A stretch of DNA of 64,000 nt from positions 1 through 64,000 of the forward strand of contig NZ_MKZO01000029.1 of assembly GCF_001941965.1 (NCBI RefSeq), written 5' to 3'. The stretch is from Pseudomonas putida. Lineage in GTDB: Bacteria > Pseudomonadota > Gammaproteobacteria > Pseudomonadales > Pseudomonadaceae. Of this stretch, positions 24,964-34,980 are shown in pieces; position 1 is the stretch's first letter, and each line of letters opens with the position of its first letter. The position numbers and the translations under genes were made by a program. Under the pieces are notes generated by a model, which saw nothing but the letters and a program-made list of their open reading frames with translations, was not told the DNA's origin and made no database searches.

Positions 24964-27900
24964 TTACACAGTATCCACCTTCAACGAATGATCATTGAGC
25001 ATCCCGTTGATGATGGTCGCCGTATCCGCCCCCGCCGCTATCACCCCGCCCGACCCTGCCGTCACCCCGTAGTGCTGGGCCAGGTCCACCCCCGCCAGGT
25101 CGATGGTCTGGCTCGGCGCCGCCCCGGCTACCGAACTGACCTCGATGGTCGAGACCACGCTGGCCCCGCTGCCGGTCACCTTGAAGTGCAGGTAGTCATC
25201 CAGCGACGCACTGGTAGCGTTCTCGCCCTGCAACAGTTGCGACAAGTCCAGCCGGTCGGTGCCCGGGGTAAAGTCGGTCACCACGTCATGCCCGGTATCG
25301 CCAAGCTGCCACAGGAAGGTATCGGCTCCCGGGCCACCGGTCAGGGTGTCATCCCCGCGCCCGCCTATCAGCACATCATCCCCGCCCCCACCATTGAGCA
25401 CATCGTTGCCCAACCCGCCGTTCAACACGTTGGCATTGCTATCACCGGTGAGGGTGTCGTTGTAGTCCGAGCCGATCAGGTTCTCGATCGACACCAGGGT
25501 ATCCAGCCCGGCACCGACGGTGTTCTGCTGCCCGGCGAGGGACAGGTTGACCGTGACCCCGGCCGTGGCGCTGGCATAGCTGGCGGTATCGATGCCGGCG
25601 CCGCCATCCAGCAGGTCGTTGCCCGGGCCACCGATCAGCAGGTCATTGCCGTTGCCGCCATACAACGAGTTGTTGCCACCCCCACCAATCAGCACATCAT
25701 TGCCGTCACCGCCATTGAGGGTGTCGTTGCCATTGCCACCGAGCAGGACGTCGGCATTCACCGTCCCGGTCAGGATCGAGCTGTCCTGGTAGTTGATATC
25801 CACCGACCCGGTCGCCGTGCCGCTATGGCCGTCGCTGACCGTGTAGCTGCCGTTGTACTGCGGCGTGTTGTTGGCGGCGCCGGAGTAATCGATGGTCATG
25901 GTCAGTTGGTAGTTTTCCGCGTTATTGGCGCTGCTCCCGCCACCGCTGTTGGTGAGGTTGACCACATGGATGCTGTAGACCCCGTCGTGGCTGGCGACGA
26001 AGGTGCCGCCATCGGCGATGGTCTGGTAGCTGCCGGTCGCGTCCTTCCACTCCATCAGCACGTTGCCGGCAGGCCGGTCATGGTTCAGGTTGAGGGACTC
26101 GCCCTGCTTCAGGGTCACGGTGATGGTGTCTTCGTCGTTGGCATTGGCGTTGGTAACCGCGCCCAGGTAGCCAGTGACCAGCACCGCCGCCGTCATGCTG
26201 TTGGCCGCTCCGGTGAAGGCGCTGCGGGCGATGTCCTTGAGCTGGTTCGCCGTGCTGTTGCCGACGCCGTTGAACACCACCGTTGGCGTTGTGTTGCCCA
26301 CGGTGAAGTCCGCTCCGCGGGCCGTCCAGCCGGTATTGAAGGTAATCGGCGTGGCACTCAGCCGGTCGTTGTTGGCATCGGTGTCATTGGCCACCAGCGC
26401 CTCGGAAGGCACGGTGATGGTGCCGGAGAGGATATTGGTGATCACATGGTCCGCGCCGGCCACAGGTGCGGCGTTGGTGTAGACATTGACGACCAGGGTG
26501 GCGTTGCTCAGGTCGCCATCGTTGTCACTGACCACGAAGCCGATGTTCTCAACCTGGCTGCTGCCATTGTCCTTCGGCGGCGTGTAGGTGAATTCCCCAG
26601 TGTCCATGTCGACCACGATCGAACCGCCGAGCAGCGTTTTCACCGTGATGCTGTTGCTCAGGGTATCGAACATGCCGCGATCGGTGCCCCCCGTGGCTAC
26701 ATAGGAGCCCTGGTTGGAATTGCCCTTCGGATCGTAGGTGTAGGTGGTGCCATCAATCACCAGGGACTTGATGAAACCGCCGTCGGCACCGAAATAGCCC
26801 CCCGTCATCAGGCTGCCGGTGACCGGCGCGCCCTGTACGGTGTCGGAGAGCACCGAGTTGAGCTGGTTGAGGTCGGTGACCACGGTGGAGTTGGTGTCGG
26901 TATGGGTGCTGCCGTCGTAGGCCAGCGGGTTGAGGTTGCTGGTGTTGACGCCGCTGCCCAGGCCGATGGCGTAGGATTTGATCCCGTTGGTATCGAGGAA
27001 GTTGGTCCAGGTGGTTTCCCGGGTGCCGGAAATGGCATGGCCGGACGTAGGCTCACCGTCCGAGAAGAAGTAGGTGATGTTCTGCGCACCTGTGATCTTG
27101 CCTGCCGTGGCGAAGGCTGACTGGGCCAGGGTGGTGGCCGAGTCATAGTAGGTGTTGCCGCCCGCGCTGAGGCCATTGACGATGGTCTTGGCATCCACCA
27201 CCGAGACCCACACCGAAGACGGCTGGGACGCGCCGCTGGAGAAGGTGACGATCTGCACCTTCACATCGCCGAGGTCGTCGTACTTGTCCAGCAACTGCGC
27301 GATCGCCTGCTTGGCCAGCTGGATACGGGTCAGCCCCGGCACCCCGGAAGCGTCGTTCATGCTGCCGGACACGTCGATCACCAGCAGCAGGTTGGAGTCC
27401 AGTTGCCCCGGAGTGACCGACCGGGTCGCGCCCACGGCCTGGGGCACGTCATCGACGATATTGATCTGGAGGGTGCTGGTGGTGAAATTGCCGAGCGCAT
27501 CGGTCGCCTTGTAGGTGAACGACTCGCTCATCACGTTGGCGCCATCGTTGGCACCGCCGGGCGTCTTGGGTGCCGAGGTCAGGGTGTAGGTGTAGGAGCC
27601 GTTCGCCAGCAGCTGGATCTGGCCGTAGGAACCGGTCGGACTGCTCACCAGGCTGTAGGTGATAGCGCCGGAACCACCTGACACCGAACCCACCAGGGTC
27701 CCACTGCCGGTTTCTCCGCTATTGGTCGGATCGCTGCCGATCACCGTCCCTGCGGCGAGGTCCTGACCGTCTTTCGTCAGGTCCAAGGCCTTTTCGTACA
27801 CCGTGATGTCCTGATCCTTGCCGGCGACCAGGCCGCAATCCTGCACGTTGATCGTCAGGGTCGTGGTGCTTTCATCGCCATCGGCATCGCGGATGGTGTA

Positions 27901-30900
27901 GGTGAACACATCCTGGGCCCCGGCCGGCGCCACCGAGTTGGGGTTGGCGTGATACACCGCATTGCCGGCGGCATCCAGGGTCAGGGTGCCGTAGGTGCCG
28001 GCGACATTGGTGTTCAGCGAGCCGATGGCCGAGGTGGAAGTATTGGAGCCGGCGCGTACCCCCACCACCACGTTGCTGCCCGGATCGTCGGCGCCCTTGG
28101 TGTCGTTGATCAGCACGTTGCCGCTGACGGTGCCGCCCTCGACCACCGAGTTCGAGTCCGGCCGCGCCGTCGGCACGTCGTCGACGATATTCACGTCCAG
28201 GCTGCCACTGCTGGTGCTGCCATCGGTGTCGGTTGCGGTGACTGTGAAGCTCTCGGTCAGGTTGTTGGTGCCGGCGCCGTTTGGATGGGTTTCGTTATCC
28301 AGCAAGGTGTAGCTGTAGGACACGACACCCGTGCTCGCGTTATAGCCGGTGACCGTCAGTGTATTGCCCAACGGGGTGGTAACGGTTTGCGGGAAGGTGG
28401 CTGCGGTGCCACCACTGATCACGTTGATACCACCCACGCTCAGGGTTTGCAGGCCGTCCGGTGCGGTCACGGTGAAGGTGCCGGACTGGGTCAGGGCCGA
28501 GGCATTCGGGCTGCTGCCGTCGCTGAGGTTTTTCTCGTAGACCGACAGCTCGCCGCCCGCGACATTCAGGCCGTTGAGGGTGACCGGGTCGTTGAGGTTC
28601 TTGATGTTCAGCACCAGGTTGGCAGTGCTGGTGTCGCCGTCGGCGTCCTTCAGGGTGTAGGTGAAGGTCTCGGTACCCGTGCCACCGCCGTGCAGGTTGT
28701 AGAAGTCCGGATCTGCAGGATTCAGGGTATAGGTGTAGGAACCGTCTGCGGCCAGGACCAGGGTGCCGTAGGTGCCGGTGAAGGTACCTGCGGTGATCGG
28801 TCCGGTGATACGGTCGGCGCCTTGGGTGTCGTTGGTCAGGACGTTGCCGGTCAGCACCGTTGCGGCTTCTGTCGCCACGCCTGGATTGGTATCGGCCACG
28901 GCGGTAGGCACATCATCGACGATGTTGACGTCCAGGCTGCCGCTGTTGGTGCTGCCGTCAGTGTCCGTTGCGGTGACCGTGAAGCTTTCGGTCAGGCTGT
29001 TGATCCCGCTGCCCGTTGGATGGGCTTCGTTGTCCAGCAGGGTGTAGCTATAGGAAACCACGCCAGTGGCCGGGTTGTAGCCAGTGACTGTCAGTGTATT
29101 GCCCAACGGGGTCGTGACAGTTTGCGGGAAGGTGGCGGCAGTACCGCCGCTGATCACGTTGATACCGCCCACACTCAGGGTTTGCAGACCGTCCGGCGCT
29201 GTCACGGTGAAAGTGCCGGACTGGGTCAGGGCACCTGCGTTCGGGCTGCTGCCGTCACTCAGATTTTTTTCATAAACCGACAGTTCACCGCCGCTCGCAT
29301 CGAGGCCGTTGAGGGTGACCGGGTCGTTGAGGTTCTTGATATTCAGCACCAGGTTGGCGGTGCTGGTGTCACCATCCGCGTCGCTCAGCGTGTAGGTGAA
29401 GGTCTCGGTGCCCGTGCCACCGCCGTGCAGGTTGTAGAAGTCCGGGTCTGCTGGGTTCAGGGTGTAGGTGTAGGAACCGTCTGCGGCCAGGACCAGGGTG
29501 CCGTAGGTGCCGGTGAAGGTGCCTGCGGTGATCGGTCCGGTGATGCGGTCGGCGCCTTGGGTGTCGTTGGTCAGGACATTCCCGGTCAGCACCGTCGCCG
29601 CCTCCGTCGCCACGGACGCATTGGTGTCCGCTACGGCTGTCGGAACATCATCGACGATATTCACGTCCAGGCTGCCGCTGGTGCTGCTGCCGTCCGTATC
29701 GGTGGCGATAACGCTAAAGCTCTCGGTCAGGTTGTTGATGCCGCCGCCGCTTGGATGGGCTTCGTTGTCCAGCAGGGTGTAGCTGTAGGAGACGACACCG
29801 GTGCTGGCGTTGTAGCCAGTGACCGTCAGGGTATTACCCAGCAATGTCGTGGTGCTTTGCGGGAATGTCGCTGCCACGCCACCGCTGATCACGTTGATAC
29901 CGCCCACACTCAGGGTCTGCAGGCCGTCCGGTGCCGTCACGGTAAAGGTACCGGACTGGGTCAGGGCTGCTGCGTTCGGGTTGCTACCGTCGCTGAGGTT
30001 CTTCTCGTAGACCGACAGCTCACCGCCTGCAGTATCGAGGCCATTGAGGGTGATCGGGTCGTTGAGGTTCTTGATGTTCAGCACCAGGTTGGCCGTACTG
30101 GTGTCACCATCCGCGTCGCTCAGCGTGTAAGTGAAGGTCTCGGTACCTGTACCGCCACCGTGCAGGTTAAAGAAGTCCGGATCCGATGGATTCAGGGTGT
30201 AGGTGTAGGAACCATCCGCAGCCAGGACCAGGGTGCCGTAGGTTCCGACGAAGGTTCCGGCAGTGATCGGTCCGGTAACCCGGTCAGCGCCCTGCACATC
30301 GTTGGTCAGCACGTTGCCGGTCAGCACCGTTGCCGCTTCCGTCGCCACAGAAGCATTGGTATCAGCGACCGCCGTCGGCACATCGTCAACGATATTCACG
30401 TCCAGGCTGCCGCTGCTGGTGCTGCCATCCGTATCGGTAGCGGTGACCGTGAAGCTTTCGGTCAGGCTGTTGGTGCCAGCGCCTGTAGGATGGGCCTCGT
30501 TATCCAGCAGGGTATAGCTGTAAGACACGACGCCCGTACTGGCGTTGTAGCCCGTGACGGTCAGCGTATTACCCAATGCAGTAGTGACGGTTTGCGGGAA
30601 GGTGGCCGCCACACCGCCGCTGATCACGTTGATACCACCCACGCTCAGGGTTTGCAGACCATCCGGCGCAGTCACGGTAAAGGTGCCGGACTGGGTCAGG
30701 GCTGCTGCGTTCGGGCTGCTGCCGTCACCCAGGTTGCGCTCATAAACCGACAGCTCGCCGCCAGCGGTGTCGAGTCCGGTCAACGTGACCGGATCGTTGA
30801 GGTTCTTGATATCCAGCACCAGGTTGGCCGTGCTGGTGTCTCCGTCCGCATCGGTCAGGGTATAAGCAAAGGTCTCGGTACCCGTCCCGCCGCCGTGCAG

Positions 30901-33900
30901 ATTGAAGAAGTCCGGATCCGACGGATTCAGGGTGTAGGTGTAGGAACCGTCCGCAGCCAGCACCAGAGTGCCGTAGGTACCCACGAAGGTCCCGGCAGTG
31001 ATCGGTCCGGTAACCCGGTCGGCCCCCTGGACATCGTTGGTCAGCACATTCCCGGTCAGTACGGTTGCAGCCTCGGTAGCCACCGAGGCATTGGTGTCGG
31101 CCACTGCCGTCGGCACATCGTCAACGATGTTCACGTCCAGGCTGCCGCTGCTGGTGCTGCCATCCGTATCGGTGGCGGTGACGGTGAAGCTTTCGGTCAG
31201 GCTGTTGGTGCCAGCGCCGGTTGGGTGAGACTCGTTATCCAGCAGGGTATAGCTGTAGGACACAACACCCGTGCTGGTGTTGTAGCCGGTCACCGTCAGC
31301 GTATTACCCAAGGCCGTCGTGACGGTTTGCGGGAACGTAGCCGCCACGCCACCGCTGATTACGTTGATACCACCCACGCTCAGGGCCTGCAGACCATCCG
31401 GTGCAGTCACGGTGAAGGTGCCGGACTGGGTCAGGGCCGAGGCATTCGGGCTACTACCGTCGCTCAGGTTTCTCTCATAGACCGACAGCTCCCCACCTGC
31501 GGTGTCGAGCCCGGTCAACGTGACCGGATCGTTCAGGTTCTTGATATCCAGCACCAGGTTGGCCGTGCTGGTGTCCCCGTCCGCATCGGTCAGGGTGTAG
31601 GCAAAGGTCTCGGTACCCGTCCCGCCACCGTGCAGGTTGAAGAAGTCCGGATCCGACGGATTCAGCGTATAGGTGTAGGAACCGTCCGCCGCCAGCACCA
31701 AGGTGCCGTAGGTACCGACAAAGGTCCCCGCAGTGATCGGTCCGACAACCCGGTCAGCCCCCTGGACATCGTTGGTCAGCACATTACCGGTCAGCACGGT
31801 CGCGACTTCAGTGGCCACCGAGGCATTGGTGTCGGCCACTGCCGTCGGCACGTCGTCGACGATATTCACGTCCAGGCTGCCACTGCTGGTACTGCCATCC
31901 GTATCGGTGGCCGTAACCGTAAAGCTCTCGGTCAGGCTGTTGGCGCCTGCGCCCGTTGGGTGAGCATCGTTATCCACCAACGTATAGCTGTAGGAAACGA
32001 CACCCGTACTAGCGTTGTATCCCGTGACGGTCAGCGTATTGCCCAAAGCAGTCGTGACGGTTTGCGGGAAGGTGGCCGTCACACCGCCACTGATCACGTT
32101 GATACCACCCACACTCAGGGCCTGCAGTCCGTCCGGTGCGGTCACCGTGAAGGTGCCGGACTGCGTCAGGGCAGCCGCGTCCGGACTGCTGCCATCGGCA
32201 AGGTTCTTCTCGAAGACCGTCAGTTCACCGCCGGCGTTATCAAGGCCGCCGAGGGTCACCGGATCGTTGAGGTTCTTGATATCCAGCACCAGGTTAGCCG
32301 TGCTGGTGTCCCCGTCCGCATCGGTCAGGGTGTAGGCAAAGGTCTCGGTACCCGTCCCGCCGCCGTGCAGATTCAAGAAGTCCGGATCCGACGGATTCAG
32401 GGTGTAGGTGTAGGAACCGTCCGCGGCGAGCACCAGGGTGCCGTAGGTACCGACAAAGGTCCCGGCAGTGATCGGTCCGGCAACCCGGTCAGCCCCTTGC
32501 ACGTCGTTGGTCAGCACATTACCGGTCAGCACGGTCGCGGCTTCAGTGGCGACCGAAGCATTGGTATCAGCCACAGCGGTAGGCACATCGTCGACGATAT
32601 TCACGTCCAGGCTGCCACTGCTGGTACTGCCATCCGTATCGGTGGCCGTAACCGTAAAGCTCTCGGTCAGGCTGTTGGCGCCTGCGCCCGTTGGGTGAGC
32701 ATCGTTATCCACCAGGGTATAGCTGTAGGACACGACACCAGTGCTGGCGTTGTAGCCAGTGACCGTCAGAGTATTGCCCAAAGCAGTGGTGACGGTTTGC
32801 GGGAAGGTCGCCGCCACGCCACCGCTGATTACGTTGATACCGCCCACGCTCAGGGTCTGCAGACCATCCGGCGCAGTCACCGTGAAGGTGCCGGACTGCG
32901 TCAGGGCAGCCGCGTCCGGACTGCTGCCATCGGCGAGATTGCTCTCGAAGACCGTCAGCTCACCTCCGGCGTTATCGAGGCCGCCGAGGGTCACCGGATC
33001 GTTGAGGTTCTTGATATCCAGCACCAGGTTGGCCGTGCTGGTGTCGCCATCCGCATCGGTCAGGGTGTAGGCAAAGGTCTCGGTACCCGTCCCGCCACCG
33101 TGCAGATTGAAGAAATCCGGATCTGACGGATTCAGGGTGTAGGTGTAGGAACCGTCCGCCGCCAGCACCAAGGTGCCGTAGGTACCGACAAAGGTCCCGG
33201 CCACGATCGGTCCGGCAACCCGGTCGGCCCCCTGCACATCGTTGGTCAGCACATTCCCGGTCAGCACCGTCGCCGCTTCCGTCGCCACAGAAGCATTGGT
33301 ATCGGCGACGGCCGTCGGCACATCATCGACGATCACCACATTCAGGTTGACGCTGCCGGTGCTGCCGTCGGTATCGGTCGCCACCACGGCGAACGACTCG
33401 CCCAGGCTGTTGGCACCGCCGCCCGCCGGATGGGCGTCATTGCCATTCAGGGTGTAGCTGTAGGTCACCACCCCGGTCGCCGGATCGTAGCCGGTCACGG
33501 TGAAGGTATTGCCCAGCGGCGTGACCACCGACTGCATGCCGGTGTTGGCCACCCCGCCACTGACCACATTGATCCCGCCGACGCTCAGGCTCTGCAGGCC
33601 GTCCGCCGCACTGACGGTGAAACTGCCACTCTGGGTCAGTGCCGTCGCGTCCGGACTGCTGCCGGCGGCAAGGTTTTTCTCGAAGACCGTGATCAGCCCG
33701 CCATTGGCGCCTACCCCACCGATGTTCACCCCGTCATCGAGGTTGGTGATGTTCAGCACCAGGTTGGCGGTGCTGGTATCGCCATCCGCATCGGTCAGGG
33801 TGTAGGTGAAGGTCTCGGTCCCTTTGCCGCCGCCATGAAGATTGACGAAGTCCGGATCCGACGGATTCAGGGTGTAGGTGTAGGAGCCGTCCGAAGCCAG

Positions 33901-34980
33901 GACCAGGGTCCCGTAGGTCCCGACGAAGGTCCCGGGAATGATCGGGTTGGCCACGCGGTCGGCGCCCTGGATATCGTTGGGCAGCACATTGCCGGTCAGC
34001 ACCGTCGATACTTCGGTTGCCACCGACGGGTTGCTGTCGTCCACTGCCCGCGGCACGTCGTCGAGGATGGCGATATCCAGACTGCCGCTGGTGACATCAC
34101 CATTGCTGTCGCTGGCCGACACCGGGATGCTTTCGCCCAGGGCGCTGCCGGCGGTGGTGAGGGTGTAGCTGTAGCTGACCACACCGCTGGCCGGATCATA
34201 GCCGGTGATGGTCAGGACATTTCCGAGGCCGGTGCTGAAGGACTGCCCTACACCGGTAACCGTACCATTGGTCAGGACATTGATGCCGCCGACATTCAGG
34301 TTGAACACCCCGTCCGGGGCCACCACGCTGAAGGTGCCGGTCTGGGTCAGCGCGCCGGGGTTGCTGGCCGAACCCAAAGGCAGGTTGGCTTCGTTGACGG
34401 TGAGTTCGCCGCCTTCCACCGCCAGTCCGAGAAGCGTGATCGGGTTATTGACCGCCGGGATCGGCTCGTTGTGGTCGATAAGTCCGATATCCTGGTCAGG
34501 CAGTTCAAAGGCAAAGGGTAGTCCGACCGTAGGAAAACCTATCACCGGATCGACATGCCCGCCCACCTCGGTCAGCAGCACGAAGCTGTGTCCACCACCC
34601 AAGGCGCCTGGCGCACCGTTCGTGGGCCCGGCCGCCGTGGCCTCGGCATCCTGGGTCGGGTCACCACCGGCGGCGATGGCTTGCTGAAGTTTTTCCACTT
34701 CGGTGAGCTGCGCTTCGCTCGGGGTGATGATCTCCGGCGTCTGCACATGGGGCGCTTGGTGGGCCAGCAGAGCATTGGAGAGGGTGAGGCTGCTGTCACG
34801 CCCCAGGGTCAGCTCGCCGCCATTGGCCAGGTGCACCGCCACTGCACCTGTGGCACCGGTTTCCAGTTGCTCGCCGACAAACACACGGTCTCCCTCGACC
34901 AACAACCGCCGGGTTCCGTCAGCCTCGACCGCAAATACCTGACCGATCACCTTGCTGACCACACCGATTGACTTAGCCAT
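24964..34980 (-). CDS. Giant RTX adhesin, LapA/MapA type (3338 aa)
   Basis: A cell-surface biofilm adhesin secreted by the divergent type I system. Residues 1-130 form the retention module that plugs the outer-membrane pore (MAKSIGVVSKVIGQVFAVEA), with a TAAG motif at 115-118 where LapG-type proteases cut. Nine T1SS-143/VCBS-type modules follow from about residue 185 to 2270, most with an exact 245-residue (735-bp) period and high DNA identity. A von Willebrand A domain is at about 2530-2715 with the MIDAS motif DVSGSMN. RTX nonapeptides (GGNGNDTLNGGDGND) run from about 3070 to 3225, before the C-terminal secretion signal. The protein is shorter than classical LapA and the neighbours differ, so it may be the second adhesin MapA. 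lapD and lapG are not in the window. Confidence 0.93.
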   Translation of the reverse strand: MAKSIGVVSKVIGQVFAVEADGTRRLLVEGDRVFVGEQLETGATGAVAVHLANGGELTLGRDSSLTLSNALLAHQAPHVQTPEIITPSEAQLTEVEKLQQAIAAGGDPTQDAEATAAGPTNGAPGALGGGHSFVLLTEVGGHVDPVIGFPTVGLPFAFELPDQDIGLIDHNEPIPAVNNPITLLGLAVEGGELTVNEANLPLGSASNPGALTQTGTFSVVAPDGVFNLNVGGINVLTNGTVTGVGQSFSTGLGNVLTITGYDPASGVVSYSYTLTTAGSALGESIPVSASDSNGDVTSGSLDIAILDDVPRAVDDSNPSVATEVSTVLTGNVLPNDIQGADRVANPIIPGTFVGTYGTLVLASDGSYTYTLNPSDPDFVNLHGGGKGTETFTYTLTDADGDTSTANLVLNITNLDDGVNIGGVGANGGLITVFEKNLAAGSSPDATALTQSGSFTVSAADGLQSLSVGGINVVSGGVANTGMQSVVTPLGNTFTVTGYDPATGVVTYSYTLNGNDAHPAGGGANSLGESFAVVATDTDGSTGSVNLNVVIVDDVPTAVADTNASVATEAATVLTGNVLTNDVQGADRVAGPIVAGTFVGTYGTLVLAADGSYTYTLNPSDPDFFNLHGGGTGTETFAYTLTDADGDTSTANLVLDIKNLNDPVTLGGLDNAGGELTVFESNLADGSSPDAAALTQSGTFTVTAPDGLQTLSVGGINVISGGVAATFPQTVTTALGNTLTVTGYNASTGVVSYSYTLVDNDAHPTGAGANSLTESFTVTATDTDGSTSSGSLDVNIVDDVPTAVADTNASVATEAATVLTGNVLTNDVQGADRVAGPITAGTFVGTYGTLVLAADGSYTYTLNPSDPDFLNLHGGGTGTETFAYTLTDADGDTSTANLVLDIKNLNDPVTLGGLDNAGGELTVFEKNLADGSSPDAAALTQSGTFTVTAPDGLQALSVGGINVISGGVTATFPQTVTTALGNTLTVTGYNASTGVVSYSYTLVDNDAHPTGAGANSLTESFTVTATDTDGSTSSGSLDVNIVDDVPTAVADTNASVATEVATVLTGNVLTNDVQGADRVVGPITAGTFVGTYGTLVLAADGSYTYTLNPSDPDFFNLHGGGTGTETFAYTLTDADGDTSTANLVLDIKNLNDPVTLTGLDTAGGELSVYERNLSDGSSPNASALTQSGTFTVTAPDGLQALSVGGINVISGGVAATFPQTVTTALGNTLTVTGYNTSTGVVSYSYTLLDNESHPTGAGTNSLTESFTVTATDTDGSTSSGSLDVNIVDDVPTAVADTNASVATEAATVLTGNVLTNDVQGADRVTGPITAGTFVGTYGTLVLAADGSYTYTLNPSDPDFFNLHGGGTGTETFAYTLTDADGDTSTANLVLDIKNLNDPVTLTGLDTAGGELSVYERNLGDGSSPNAAALTQSGTFTVTAPDGLQTLSVGGINVISGGVAATFPQTVTTALGNTLTVTGYNASTGVVSYSYTLLDNEAHPTGAGTNSLTESFTVTATDTDGSTSSGSLDVNIVDDVPTAVADTNASVATEAATVLTGNVLTNDVQGADRVTGPITAGTFVGTYGTLVLAADGSYTYTLNPSDPDFFNLHGGGTGTETFTYTLSDADGDTSTANLVLNIKNLNDPITLNGLDTAGGELSVYEKNLSDGSNPNAAALTQSGTFTVTAPDGLQTLSVGGINVISGGVAATFPQSTTTLLGNTLTVTGYNASTGVVSYSYTLLDNEAHPSGGGINNLTESFSVIATDTDGSSTSGSLDVNIVDDVPTAVADTNASVATEAATVLTGNVLTNDTQGADRITGPITAGTFTGTYGTLVLAADGSYTYTLNPADPDFYNLHGGGTGTETFTYTLSDADGDTSTANLVLNIKNLNDPVTLNGLDASGGELSVYEKNLSDGSSPNAGALTQSGTFTVTAPDGLQTLSVGGINVISGGTAATFPQTVTTPLGNTLTVTGYNPATGVVSYSYTLLDNEAHPTGSGINSLTESFTVTATDTDGSTNSGSLDVNIVDDVPTAVADTNPGVATEAATVLTGNVLTNDTQGADRITGPITAGTFTGTYGTLVLAADGSYTYTLNPADPDFYNLHGGGTGTETFTYTLKDADGDTSTANLVLNIKNLNDPVTLNGLNVAGGELSVYEKNLSDGSSPNASALTQSGTFTVTAPDGLQTLSVGGINVISGGTAATFPQTVTTPLGNTLTVTGYNASTGVVSYSYTLLDNETHPNGAGTNNLTESFTVTATDTDGSTSSGSLDVNIVDDVPTARPDSNSVVEGGTVSGNVLINDTKGADDPGSNVVVGVRAGSNTSTSAIGSLNTNVAGTYGTLTLDAAGNAVYHANPNSVAPAGAQDVFTYTIRDADGDESTTTLTINVQDCGLVAGKDQDITVYEKALDLTKDGQDLAAGTVIGSDPTNSGETGSGTLVGSVSGGSGAITYSLVSSPTGSYGQIQLLANGSYTYTLTSAPKTPGGANDGANVMSESFTYKATDALGNFTTSTLQINIVDDVPQAVGATRSVTPGQLDSNLLLVIDVSGSMNDASGVPGLTRIQLAKQAIAQLLDKYDDLGDVKVQIVTFSSGASQPSSVWVSVVDAKTIVNGLSAGGNTYYDSATTLAQSAFATAGKITGAQNITYFFSDGEPTSGHAISGTRETTWTNFLDTNGIKSYAIGLGSGVNTSNLNPLAYDGSTHTDTNSTVVTDLNQLNSVLSDTVQGAPVTGSLMTGGYFGADGGFIKSLVIDGTTYTYDPKGNSNQGSYVATGGTDRGMFDTLSNSITVKTLLGGSIVVDMDTGEFTYTPPKDNGSSQVENIGFVVSDNDGDLSNATLVVNVYTNAAPVAGADHVITNILSGTITVPSEALVANDTDANNDRLSATPITFNTGWTARGADFTVGNTTPTVVFNGVGNSTANQLKDIARSAFTGAANSMTAAVLVTGYLGAVTNANANDEDTITVTLKQGESLNLNHDRPAGNVLMEWKDATGSYQTIADGGTFVASHDGVYSIHVVNLTNSGGGSSANNAENYQLTMTIDYSGAANNTPQYNGSYTVSDGHSGTATGSVDINYQDSSILTGTVNADVLLGGNGNDTLNGGDGNDVLIGGGGNNSLYGGNGNDLLIGGPGNDLLDGGAGIDTASYASATAGVTVNLSLAGQQNTVGAGLDTLVSIENLIGSDYNDTLTGDSNANVLNGGLGNDVLNGGGGDDVLIGGRGDDTLTGGPGADTFLWQLGDTGHDVVTDFTPGTDRLDLSQLLQGENATSASLDDYLHFKVTGSGASVVSTIEVSSVAGAAPSQTIDLAGVDLAQHYGVTAGSGGVIAAGADTATIINGMLNDHSLKVDTV
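28150..34430 (-). repeat. Nine-module tandem repeat inside the adhesin gene, 735-bp period
   Basis: Each unit encodes GGEL(T/S)V(F/Y)E-NL-DGSSP...ALTQSGTFTV, then LTVTGYNASTGVVSYSYTL, a DDVPTAVADTN junction and LTGNVLTNDVQGADR. The first and second units are divergent; units three to nine are very alike, with neighbours more alike than distant ones. The last junction (DDVPTARPDSN) diverges into a different sequence. The exact period makes unit gain or loss by recombination likely and makes assembly errors possible. Confidence 0.9.

Noticed and set aside
24988..27120. A 710-codon plus-strand frame opposite the adhesin C-terminus
   Set aside because: It is rich in His, Arg and Val with no recognisable motif; it is a shadow of the RTX and VWA coding sequence.
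27949..33126. A 1725-codon open frame on the plus strand opposite the adhesin
   Set aside because: It follows the 735-bp repeats of the adhesin in antisense, has no ribosome site or domain, and is explained by codon bias in the real gene.
28150..34430. CRISPR-like regular repeats
   Set aside because: The 735-bp period is far too long and the repeats are protein-coding modules of the adhesin.
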